From Planctomycetota bacterium (GTDB taxonomy: Bacteria > Planctomycetota > Planctomycetia > Pirellulales > Pirellulaceae): a stretch of 34,950 nucleotides of DNA. This document shows positions 6,928-14,059 of the stretch, in pieces (position 1 is the stretch's first letter; every line of letters starts with the position of its first letter). The stretch covers positions 1 through 34,950 of the forward strand of contig JAJDEH010000438.1 in NCBI GenBank assembly GCA_029259935.1. The letters are read 5' to 3'. The notes under the pieces were generated by a model. That model was given only the letters and a program-made list of their open reading frames with translations. It was not told where the DNA came from and made no database searches. The position numbers and the translations under genes were made by a program.

Positions 6928-7737
6928 TTACTCCAGCCGGTCGCCGATGGCGACTTTGAGGTCCTTGGCATTGGTCGCGGTCAAGTCGGTGAAGACTTGC
7001 CGCATCTTGTCGTTCTTGATGCCGCTGGGGTCCGTGACCCACTCACGGATTTGCTTATAGGTGTCCAGTCCAAACGTCGCCTCGTCATGCACGTAGATGC
7101 CGCCGTTGGGGCTGGCGCTGTCCGCTCCGTGGCACATGGCGCACTTGGTCGACAAGATGCCAGCGCCGCCCGGTTGCGCGTTGGCTTGCGTGTCCGAGGG
7201 CGCTTTGACCTTGATCCGTTGATGGGCTCGCAGCGATTGCAGTTTGGTTTCGCCGCTGGGTCCCACGGTGACCACGAACGACTGCGGCTGTACCAGACTG
7301 GCCGTATGCTCACGCGCCGCGTTGATGGTCATGGACAAAGCCTGAGCGCTGCCGATCAGCCGGTTGACTTCGGTTTCCGAGTCCATCTGCTTGGCGGCCA
7401 GCTTGGCCAACTCGTCCACACCCGCGCTGCGACGTTCAGCCAGATGCAGCAAGTCGGCGGAATTGGTTCGATAGGATTGCAATTCCAGGTTCAAACTAGG
7501 CTGCCGATAACCGTAAGCGGTGGAACCTTGGCTGAGAATCTGAGGCACCGTGCCGGCGTTGTTGAAGATGATCGTTTGCGGCACGTAGGACGGCGCGGCT
7601 CGTTTAACGTAGATCCTTTTTGTCGAGTGCGAGCGAAAGCGGCATGACCTAAACGAGCCGCAACGCGAGCAGGCATCCGCCAAGTTCACCGACCCCAAAA
7701 GAACAACAACAGCGATAACACAAATCAAACGGTTCAT
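6928..7737 (-). CDS. exported c-type cytochrome-like protein (CAMCH)
   Basis: The 269-residue product has a clear signal peptide (MNRLICVIAVVVLLGSVNLADA) followed by a Cys-rich patch (CSRCGSFRSC, residues 23-32). A long helical middle (about residues 85-150, e.g. DELAKLAAKQMDSETEVNRL) precedes one heme-attachment motif, CAMCHG, at residues 199-204. A Met that could be the sixth ligand lies at about 245 (NDKMRQVF). The C-terminal 75 residues therefore look like a small class I cytochrome c domain at the end of an otherwise unknown exported protein. It overlaps the upstream gene by 4 bases (ATGA), so the two heme proteins are probably made together. A heme protein is not expected in a phage late operon. 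Confidence 0.65.
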   Translation of the reverse strand: MNRLICVIAVVVLLGSVNLADACSRCGSFRSCRFRSHSTKRIYVKRAAPSYVPQTIIFNNAGTVPQILSQGSTAYGYRQPSLNLELQSYRTNSADLLHLAERRSAGVDELAKLAAKQMDSETEVNRLIGSAQALSMTINAAREHTASLVQPQSFVVTVGPSGETKLQSLRAHQRIKVKAPSDTQANAQPGGAGILSTKCAMCHGADSASPNGGIYVHDEATFGLDTYKQIREWVTDPSGIKNDKMRQVFTDLTATNAKDLKVAIGDRLE

Positions 7738-9386
7738 TTTTCCACTTCCTCTTTGTTTTGCTCGGCCCGAAACAGGATCTCGGGCAGTTCGCGGTCGAAG
7801 TCGCGGCGTCGGACCGACTTGCCCTCTTTCAATCGCCCGATGGCGTACGATTCAAAACTGATTCCCTCAACGGGTGTGTCGTCGGAAACCAGTTCGACCA
7901 GCAGCCGCGTGGCCGTGTCGTTGTCCGCGCAGTCGTAGCCCAGTTCAAACGCTGCCCGTTGCGGGTCGACTCGGTCCCAGTAGTAATCGTTGTAGATGTC
8001 GCCGATGTCGCTGCCGACGATTTGCACGGGGCGATCTTTGGGCGTGACTCCAAAATCCTCGACAAGCGAAAAGACGGCCAGCGAATAATCGTCCCGAGCG
8101 TCGGCTAGTTGCTTGTCCAAATCACCCCGATACTGGGATGCCAGCACGCGCAGGATTTCGTGACGGTCGCGCCCGTTAAAATCGTCGAACACATCCAGCC
8201 GCTTGTTGTCCGCCACCTCATTTGCAAACGGCTGCCAACCATCCGCGGAGGCGTGGCAGAGCGTGCAGTCGATGATATTCAGCCGCTTGGTTCCCGCGCC
8301 GCCGCCGCGAGGCAACGAACGAGGGCCAGGCCGGTTATGAGCTAAAGCAATTTCCGGCGGCACTTCGGTTTGTAACACTCCCGTAGCGTCAAACAGTGCG
8401 AAGACGTGTAGCCCGTTTTGTCGCTCGGCAATCCACTCTTCCGCGTCGTGATTGCCCACGAAGCCCGCCAGGTTGTAGAAGACGTGCTTGTCCAGGTCCA
8501 AGCGGTCGCTGTCGTCGGCGATGTCGTACGTGCCGTAGGCGTCACCGACCGCGCCTTGAATCCGCTCGACCACCCGTGGCTTGTCGCCCATCACGCCGCT
8601 GCTCGTGATGGCCGAACGCCGCAAAGCCAAAAGGTTCTCGGAGAGCTTTTGGTTCGCGCCCAGAGTGGCTAACCACTGTCTCTTGTTAAGCCCCGAGATC
8701 CCCACTAGGTCGTAGTAACGTCCGCCGTCGATGGCCGACAGGGCATAGGTCACGAATACATCCGCGCTGACAATCGGCGTGGCAATGCCGCTCAGCAAAA
8801 CAAGCCCCCCAATTTGATCGAGACCAAGATGAGGGGCGAGCTGCCGTCCATGGCCCGCCTTTGGGTTATGGTCGCCGGGAATCCGAAACCTAGTGGCACA
8901 CTGCGAACACTTGCAGAGCCCGCTGGTTTTCGTCGTTTGGTAACGCTTGCCACAGCGAGGGCAACTGAAGAACGACTTGCCATGCTGCCGAACAACATCC
9001 ACGCCGATCAGGATCTCAACCGCCGCGTAGAACCGTGAATCGAGCAGCGAGACTTCGTCCCATACGCGAGTGAACCGGGCCAAGTCATCGTCGTGATCGT
9101 CCACCAACTGCCGCAAGTCGTAGCGGATGTAAACGTCGGTGGCGATCACTGGCTGAACGAGGATCGAAGCGCGGCTAGTCGTGTTGACGGCAAACACCGT
9201 GGCCCGCGCCGCCGAGTTCGTTTCGATCCAGGGCGGCAGCCAGATGTAACGCTGATAGGGCCGATCGTGTTCGTCAGTCGCCGCCAAGTCCGCCGCGACC
9301 ACCGCCACCGCGTCTTTCGGCGCGGTCACTTTCGTGACGCCTTCAGTCGCTTGAATCGCGGCCAGTGTTAGGAGGATTGCGGTCAC
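7734..9386 (-). CDS. exported protein with zinc ribbon and single heme motif (CTLCH)
   Basis: The 550-residue protein starts at GTG 9386, overlapping the protease gene's stop as GTGA. The hydrophobic N-terminus (MTAILLTLAAIQA) is a short possible signal peptide. A zinc-ribbon-like knuckle occupies residues 142-163 (CPRCGKRY, then CKCSQC). One c-type heme motif, CTLCH, is at residues 374-378 in the context LNIIDCTLCHASADGW. The rest is acidic and beta/alpha mixed with no recognised domain. Having both a zinc ribbon and a heme motif on one chain is odd, because zinc ribbons are usually cytoplasmic and heme is attached outside. It is coupled to a second heme protein downstream. Confidence 0.55.
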   Translation of the reverse strand: MTAILLTLAAIQATEGVTKVTAPKDAVAVVAADLAATDEHDRPYQRYIWLPPWIETNSAARATVFAVNTTSRASILVQPVIATDVYIRYDLRQLVDDHDDDLARFTRVWDEVSLLDSRFYAAVEILIGVDVVRQHGKSFFSCPRCGKRYQTTKTSGLCKCSQCATRFRIPGDHNPKAGHGRQLAPHLGLDQIGGLVLLSGIATPIVSADVFVTYALSAIDGGRYYDLVGISGLNKRQWLATLGANQKLSENLLALRRSAITSSGVMGDKPRVVERIQGAVGDAYGTYDIADDSDRLDLDKHVFYNLAGFVGNHDAEEWIAERQNGLHVFALFDATGVLQTEVPPEIALAHNRPGPRSLPRGGGAGTKRLNIIDCTLCHASADGWQPFANEVADNKRLDVFDDFNGRDRHEILRVLASQYRGDLDKQLADARDDYSLAVFSLVEDFGVTPKDRPVQIVGSDIGDIYNDYYWDRVDPQRAAFELGYDCADNDTATRLLVELVSDDTPVEGISFESYAIGRLKEGKSVRRRDFDRELPEILFRAEQNKEEVEK

Positions 9387-10168
9387 GCTTTTACCTTCCG
9401 CATCCGATCGATCGTTTTCAGCCGCTTTACGCGGTCAGCGGGATTCAACTTTTCAAAGCATTCCAAAAGTTGTTGAATTTCGTCCCAGTACTCGGACAGC
9501 ATCGCAATCCGATCCAGCCACTTGCGAATGCTGCCCAATGTCTCGCCAAAGGCCTGGCGGTTGCTGTCGCGTAGGACGCTCACGATCGCATCGCAAATTT
9601 CCCGAGCTTCTGGCGCGCGGCAGTCCGTTGGCGGCGGCGTCAGGCTCGGGTCGCCGTAACGCACGACACTTTGTGGAATGTCCCAGTTCATCTGCGGTGC
9701 CCGAATTCGGCTCACCGTGGGCGCCATCAGGTTGCGGCTACCTTCCGGCGCGTGTCCCATGCCGATCGAATGACCAAACTCATGAGTCAGCACGCGCAAC
9801 AGATCCATCGCGCCCGCCGGCGGATTCGCGGCGTGAACCCAATCTTCGCTCGTATCGACCCACACCATCAGTTGCGTGCTTGGACCGACGTTTCCGCAAG
9901 GCAACTGCGCCTCGGCCAGCACGCCGCCGCGAGCGTCGATGCGCCGGGTGGTAATGTTGATATTTGCCCGGCCATTCGTCGCCCGCTCAAAGCGAATTCC
10001 ACAAACGGCCTCCCACTGAGCAATCGCCATGCGACAGATCTCGATGTAGTCGCGTTTAGGAAACTTGGCGATTGGCTTATCGACTTTCCAAGTGACGACC
10101 TGACCTCGAGGCCATCGGCACGCTTGCCGGCCGAGGCCGGCTTGGGTTGCACAAAACATCTGGTTCAT
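9383..10168 (-). CDS. matrixin-type metalloprotease (metzincin)
   Basis: The 261-residue protein carries the complete metzincin signature HExxHxxGxxH at residues 129-139 (HEFGHSIGMGH), followed by a Met-turn in SRNLMAP (residues 144-150). The preceding strands (VTWKVDKPIAKF, INITTRRIDARGGVLAEA, TQLMVWVDT) match the matrixin catalytic domain. No signal peptide is visible: the N-terminus is MNQMFCATQAGLGRQACRWP. The C-terminal 100 residues are helical and charged and are not part of the catalytic domain. The gene sits directly after a holin-like gene and a tiny membrane peptide, with ATGA and GTGA overlaps on both sides, which is where an endolysin would be expected in a phage. A virion-borne protease is an alternative. 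Confidence 0.8.
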   Translation of the reverse strand: MNQMFCATQAGLGRQACRWPRGQVVTWKVDKPIAKFPKRDYIEICRMAIAQWEAVCGIRFERATNGRANINITTRRIDARGGVLAEAQLPCGNVGPSTQLMVWVDTSEDWVHAANPPAGAMDLLRVLTHEFGHSIGMGHAPEGSRNLMAPTVSRIRAPQMNWDIPQSVVRYGDPSLTPPPTDCRAPEAREICDAIVSVLRDSNRQAFGETLGSIRKWLDRIAMLSEYWDEIQQLLECFEKLNPADRVKRLKTIDRMRKVKA

Positions 10169-10257
10169 CGGGTGATTACCTTCACAATTGAGTAGCTGAG
10201 TTCGACAAACTCATACGCCGCCCACATGAGTACGACCGCAAAAAACGCGACGCGCAC
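10165..10257 (-). CDS. 30-residue single-pass membrane peptide
   Basis: Between the holin-like gene and the matrixin gene a 30-codon frame opens at GTG 10257, three bases after the upstream stop, and ends at TGA 10165, overlapping the matrixin ATG as ATGA. The peptide begins MRVAFFAVVLMWAAYEFVE and ends SIVKVITR: one hydrophobic helix with a basic C-terminus. A GGTGAGG sequence precedes it but is very close to the start. The exact packing between two coupled genes and the membrane character make it a credible small lysis-module gene (pinholin-, antiholin- or spanin-like), but this is inference. Confidence 0.45.
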   Translation of the reverse strand: MRVAFFAVVLMWAAYEFVELSYSIVKVITR

Positions 10258-10260
10258 GCC

Positions 10261-10515
10261 TCACCACGTCCGCATCTTGTGACCGTAGTCATCGCGCGGA
10301 TCGCTGGTTGGCGTGACATAAGTTCGCCCCACGATCGCGGCGATCAATTGCCCCATGCCCACGATGGCGGTCACAATTCCCGCTTGTTGTTCGACGCTGA
10401 CTTGGAAGCCAAAAATGACCACCAAGGCGATAATCGACTCGACAACGGCCGCCAGCGCTTGAAACACATGACTGGTTCGCGCTTGATAATTGCCCACATA
10501 ATGCCTGCCCCTCAT
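10261..10515 (-). CDS. holin-like two-helix membrane protein
   Basis: The 84-residue protein has two predicted membrane helices (about residues 17-37, VFQALAAVVESIIALVVIFGF, and 43-63, QQAGIVTAIVGMGQLIAAIVG) with a short polar turn and a charged C-terminal tail (SDPRDDYGHKMRTW). This size and topology are those of class II phage holins. The start is ATG 10515; a GTG at 10497 has a nearer purine-rich site (GGGGCAGG) and would shorten it by six residues without touching the helices. It is the first gene of the leftward set and lies just after a strong terminator, so its expression may need read-through. Confidence 0.6.
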   Translation of the reverse strand: MRGRHYVGNYQARTSHVFQALAAVVESIIALVVIFGFQVSVEQQAGIVTAIVGMGQLIAAIVGRTYVTPTSDPRDDYGHKMRTW

Positions 10516-10521
10516 GCCAAT

Positions 10522-10572
10522 AAAAAAAAGCCGGCCGCCTCACCCCTCTGCACCGAGGTGAGCCGACCGGCC
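10522..10572 (-). terminator. intrinsic terminator in the leader of the leftward set
   Basis: Reading leftward, GGCCGGTCGGCTCACC (10572-10557) pairs with GGTGAGGCGGCCGGC (10544-10530) with one mismatch region, followed by eight T (10529-10522). The T run ends seven bases before the first possible start codon of the holin-like gene. No gene ends upstream of it on this strand. Confidence 0.88.
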
Positions 10573-10846
10573 TTATGTGCTTTCGCCAAATTTGAATTGT
10601 TATTTGCGCTTTCGCGTCTAATCGTAATTATAACCGCACCGTGCGGTTTAGTTCTAGTATGAATCTTCTCATTGTCGGCAATTGTCGCTGTTCGCTCCGC
10701 GAACATGGCGCGTTTTGTCCGCGGCGGTAACAACGACTCTCTGATTCTTCCGCGCCGTTTTTTTTCGCAACTAGATCCACTTCCCAAAAGTTCGTAGAAT
10801 GGACTTAAGCGAAGTAAAAACAATGTTGGGGTAACTGGAGTACCAG
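10573..10846. promoter_or_regulatory. divergent control region between the two gene sets
   Basis: About 270 bases without a supported gene. On the minus strand a perfect TATAAT box lies at 10632-10627. Immediately upstream of it, in the position of the -35/-10 spacer, sits a perfect dyad AACCGCAC-C-GTGCGGTT (10632-10648), a likely repressor operator. A second dyad TTCGC-TCC-GCGAA lies at 10691-10703. On the plus strand TAGAAT at 10795-10800 is the best -10 candidate, without a clear -35. Inferred start sites (about 10620 leftward and 10807 rightward) would each give a leader of roughly 40-50 bases before the terminator on that side. Confidence 0.5.
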
Positions 10847-10924
10847 AGCCCGTTTTTGATGCATCGCTTGTTGTGACACCACTCGTCATCGACAAGCGAC
10901 GCATCAAAGGCGGGCTTTTTTTAT
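10847..10924 (+). terminator. strong intrinsic terminator in the leader of the rightward set
   Basis: AGCCCG (10847-10852) pairs with CGGGCT (10911-10916). Inside it TTTGATGC pairs with GCATCAAA and TCGCTTGT with ACAAGCGA, giving about 22 paired bases with one mismatch and a short internal bulge. Seven to eight T follow, to about 10922. The T run ends only about 12 bases before the ATG at 10935, and no gene ends upstream on this strand. Confidence 0.92.
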
Positions 10925-10934
10925 TGGGGCAATC

Positions 10935-12509
10935 ATGACAATCAATTGGGACACCACCGGCGGACTCTTCAAACGGCTACGGGAAATCTTCGACATTCTT
11001 GAATCGCTCAAGACGGCTCAGGCCACGACGATTCCCGCGTCGTTTGCTTTGATGCTGGCCGAATATACGGCCAACGAGGCACAGCGAATTTCGCCCGCTC
11101 AGAATTCCTACGACACTTGGCGGCGCGAAACAGGCTTTGCCGGCGGGCTGCGAACGTTGGCTCGGAATGAAGTGATCGAGCAAGTCAAAGCTGATAACGA
11201 GCCGGAATCGCGGTCGATTGCCGCGGCCTTGGCCGAAGTCGTGCGGCAGATGAACGAGGATGCACCCGCCAAGAAAGTGAAAGAGAACGTCGTTTCGGCC
11301 ACGCCGACTCAGCCCAGCACGACCGTGCCGCAAGTCGCGGTTTCCGTGATTGGTCCGACCGGCGCGACCCAACAGCAGATCGTCCCCGAGACGATCACGG
11401 GCCGGTTTAACGGCGGTTCCCTGACGTTTACTTCCGGCACGGCACTCGGCAACAAGCTGCGATCCGACTGGCCCGATGGCTCGGGCGTCAGCCGCGGCGG
11501 AACGATTAACACCGCGTCCAGCGGAATCCTAGCCAACGGCAGTTTCGATACCGACGCGGTCATTACCAACGCACCGGACAGTTGGGACATGATCACCGGC
11601 GCGGCCGGAACGGACTTCTTGCTGAGTACACTCGAAACGCAAACGGTCATCATTTCGGGAACGCCGACCAGCGGCACGTATGTACTGATCTACACGAACC
11701 TCGACAGCGAAGTCCAGCAGACCACGCCGCTGGCATTCAATGCCTCGGGCGCGTCGGTTCAGGCGGCATTGAATGCGCTGGATGGGCTGACCGTATCCGT
11801 CGTCACGACGGGCACGTCGCCCAACTTCACGCATACGATCACGTTCACCGATCCGATTCCCGCCGGCAATCAAAATATTCTTGCGTCAAACGAAACGTTT
11901 GACGTTGGTTCCATCGCCCACGCCCAAACTCAAGCTGGATCCGCCCACACCCATTCAGCACGGAGCTTGCAGCTTGTTGGAGACGGGGCGACCCTCCACC
12001 ACATCGAGCAGGCAGTGACCTTGTCGGCCAACACGGTCTACGCCTTCTCGATGAAACATAAGCTGGACGCGGCCGCCACCGGCATCCTTCGCATTGCCCT
12101 CAGCGACGGTACCGGGGCGGTCGTCAACGACGACGCGGGCACGGCCAACAGCGTGAGCATTGATTTGTCCTCGGACGTCAGCACCAGTGCTTACGGCATG
12201 ACGACCGCTTTCTTCCGCACGCCCGCCACGCTGCCCAGCCCGTTGTATCTCGAAATAAAAGCGACGACGGCGATTCAGAACGCCAAGAACCTGTTTTTGG
12301 ATGACGCAATTCTGGTCACGGCCAACACGTTCTACCCCAACGGGCCGTACTTCGCCGTCTTCGACCATCTGACAGAAGCCGACGGCGACGACGAATGGTC
12401 GATCGCGGTCGCCAATGATTTTGCCGGCAAGATCCAAAGCTGGTGGGGCCGGCTGTTCGGCCAGCAACTGCCATCGGACACCAGCGGTTCGGAAAACATT
12501 CCCGATTAG
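10935..12509 (+). CDS. phage-like structural/tail protein with planctomycete surface module
   Basis: A 524-residue protein whose ATG follows a GGGG site just after the leader terminator. Residues about 1-120 are helical (FKRLREIFDILESLKTAQ, EYTANEAQRI) and then Pro/Thr-rich. The remainder is beta-rich and Thr/Ser/Gly-rich, with a module near residues 245-320 (GTYVLIYTNL, ASVQAALNALDGLTVSV, HTITFTDPIP). That module resembles one repeated in large planctomycete surface proteins and tail-associated proteins. A carbohydrate-binding-like jelly roll (HTHSARSLQLVGDG, YLEIKATT) follows. There is no signal peptide. As the first gene of the rightward set, followed by more structural genes, a tail or fibre role is inferred. 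Confidence 0.55.
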   Translation: MTINWDTTGGLFKRLREIFDILESLKTAQATTIPASFALMLAEYTANEAQRISPAQNSYDTWRRETGFAGGLRTLARNEVIEQVKADNEPESRSIAAALAEVVRQMNEDAPAKKVKENVVSATPTQPSTTVPQVAVSVIGPTGATQQQIVPETITGRFNGGSLTFTSGTALGNKLRSDWPDGSGVSRGGTINTASSGILANGSFDTDAVITNAPDSWDMITGAAGTDFLLSTLETQTVIISGTPTSGTYVLIYTNLDSEVQQTTPLAFNASGASVQAALNALDGLTVSVVTTGTSPNFTHTITFTDPIPAGNQNILASNETFDVGSIAHAQTQAGSAHTHSARSLQLVGDGATLHHIEQAVTLSANTVYAFSMKHKLDAAATGILRIALSDGTGAVVNDDAGTANSVSIDLSSDVSTSAYGMTTAFFRTPATLPSPLYLEIKATTAIQNAKNLFLDDAILVTANTFYPNGPYFAVFDHLTEADGDDEWSIAVANDFAGKIQSWWGRLFGQQLPSDTSGSENIPD

Positions 12510-12538
12510 TTTTTTCAAACAAGGAAAAGGACATCAAA

Positions 12539-13384
12539 ATGCCCTCACGCGCACGCTTGGCCGTTCAAGACGGCTATCCTCACAACACGACGTTCGCCAA
12601 GATGCCCAAGAATGGCTTTCATGGATTGCGAATCTGGGACGAGACGAATCGTCAGCTCTTGACGTGGGACGACGAACTCAAGCTCTACTTCCCCGCCGAC
12701 CCGTTGCAAACCTTGTGGTCGACGACGACGCCGCGTTACGTGTCGTCCGATTTCAAGGAAGCGACGCTCAACAGCAACTGGGACGTCAACAGCGGCAGTG
12801 ACGCCCAAGCCCTCGATCCGGCCATCCTGGCGGCCAACTCGCTCGGCAAAGTGCGTTGCACGACGGGAAACGCGGGCACCGGCGTGTTGGTCGACGGCAG
12901 TGCGATCGCCGGTCCGTTGGTGTTCGAAGCCGAAGAAGGCAAGATCAAGTTCACGGCGCTGGCTCAGTTGTCGGCCATTACGGACGTCTATTTCTTTCTC
13001 GGTTTTACCGACGTCCTGCCCAGCACGACACTCGAAGAACCGATTTCCTTGGCGGTCGCGACGTTCACCAGCACGGCGACGGACGCGGTTGGCTTTATGT
13101 TCGACACGGCGGCCACGACCGATACGATTCGCTGCGTGGGCGTCAAAGGCGACGCCGACGCCACGCCGATCGACACCGGCATCGCGCCGGTGGTGGCGAC
13201 AGACAAGCGGTATCAAATCGAAATCGACAAATCGGGCAACGCCGAGTTTCTCATCGACGGCACCAGCTACGGCACGATCGCCAACGCGGTCAGCCCCGGC
13301 GCTGATTTGTGCCCGATCGCCATTGCGGTTGCGCGCAGCGCGACCAGCGTCAACTTCGACATCGACTTACTGGGCGCTCATTAA
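12539..13384 (+). CDS. phage-like structural protein, jelly-roll type
   Basis: The start is ATG 12539 (MPSRARLAVQDGYPHNTTF), preceded by AAGGAAAAGG; the longer frame from 12443 is an overlap with the upstream gene. The 281-residue product is beta-rich: an N-terminal linker (FHGLRIWDETNRQLLTW) precedes a domain with regularly spaced strands (GPLVFEAEEGKIKFTALAQL, ITDVYFFLGFTD, DKRYQIEIDKSGNAEFLIDG), typical of a concanavalin-like or jelly-roll fold. There are no catalytic motifs. It probably forms part of a tail or surface appendage, judging by neighbours. A 138-base gap with a folded element follows it. Confidence 0.5.
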   Translation: MPSRARLAVQDGYPHNTTFAKMPKNGFHGLRIWDETNRQLLTWDDELKLYFPADPLQTLWSTTTPRYVSSDFKEATLNSNWDVNSGSDAQALDPAILAANSLGKVRCTTGNAGTGVLVDGSAIAGPLVFEAEEGKIKFTALAQLSAITDVYFFLGFTDVLPSTTLEEPISLAVATFTSTATDAVGFMFDTAATTDTIRCVGVKGDADATPIDTGIAPVVATDKRYQIEIDKSGNAEFLIDGTSYGTIANAVSPGADLCPIAIAVARSATSVNFDIDLLGAH

Positions 13385-13426
13385 CTTCGTGGCGCGCACG
13401 AAATCAACCATCCAAAAAAAGGGGCA

Positions 13427-13513
13427 GACCGGCGATTTGTCCTGAAGCGAGCTCGCCAACCACCCTCGCTTCCCGCGATCCGAAGCCACCACGGATCCCA
13501 CAAATCGCCGGTC
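13427..13513 (+). other. perfect three-way-junction RNA element upstream of a structural gene
   Basis: An outer 14-bp perfect stem (GACCGGCGATTTGT at 13427-13440 with ACAAATCGCCGGTC at 13500-13513) encloses two perfect hairpins. These are GAAGCGAG/CTCGCTTC (13444-13451 with 13465-13472, 13-base loop) and GATCCG/CGGATC (13477-13482 with 13492-13497, 9-base loop). Linkers are only 2-4 bases. There is no T run after it, so it is not an ordinary terminator, and the gene's ATG follows nine bases later without a Shine-Dalgarno sequence. A run of seven A and GGGG precede it. Confidence 0.75.
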
Positions 13514-13522
13514 ATCTTTCTT

Positions 13523-14059
13523 ATGGCCGTACAACCTGGAACCAACCAACTGATTCTGGAAGCCGTCCGCGATCGGCTGCGGGCCAAGGTCAGCGGTTTT
13601 AATGAACAAAACTGTTTCATCAGCGACCGGCCGATTCCCGATCATCTGACCGAAGGCATCTTGCTGTGTACGGTCAGCCCGACGGAAAGCCGCTTTCCCG
13701 ATCACTTTCAAGCGGGCGGCGGCTATCGACAGGTGGTCGAAGAGTTTGGATTCAATGTCTCGCTGCTCAGTTGGGTCGAACTCGACGAACCGGGTCGCGA
13801 ACAGCACGCGCTGTTGCATTCCACGGAAGGCATGCTCTCGGTCCACAAACGGCCGATTTTGCGAGCGCTGCTTTATGACGACGACAACGGCACACACTGG
13901 CACATTACCGACAGTGGCGGCGACGACATTTTGCGTAACGACATCTCCGTCGTCAGTTGCACGCAGCCGCAACGCATGCGCAAAGGACAAGGCCAGCCGA
14001 ATTGGGTCGGCATGACGATGCGTTTCCGCACGGTCTTTGACTGGGATCTTACCACCTGA
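13523..14059 (+). CDS. phage-like minor structural (tail/head-tail) protein
   Basis: A 178-residue protein starting at ATG 13523, directly after a folded RNA element and without a recognisable ribosome binding site. An N-terminal helix (GTNQLILEAVRDRLRAKV) is followed by strands (GILLCTVSPTESRF, VVEEFGFNVSLLSWVELDE, KRPILRALLYDDD) and a final segment WVGMTMRFRTVFDWDL. The length, the N-terminal helix and the late beta strands resemble phage tail-completion/terminator proteins, but similarity is by layout only. Its stop overlaps the ATG of the next gene, so the two are translationally coupled. Confidence 0.45.
   Translation: MAVQPGTNQLILEAVRDRLRAKVSGFNEQNCFISDRPIPDHLTEGILLCTVSPTESRFPDHFQAGGGYRQVVEEFGFNVSLLSWVELDEPGREQHALLHSTEGMLSVHKRPILRALLYDDDNGTHWHITDSGGDDILRNDISVVSCTQPQRMRKGQGQPNWVGMTMRFRTVFDWDLTT

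Noticed and set aside
10512..10907. 131-codon minus-strand frame across the control region
   Set aside because: It would read through both terminator hairpins and the promoter-like dyad and has no protein-like composition; the region is better read as regulatory.
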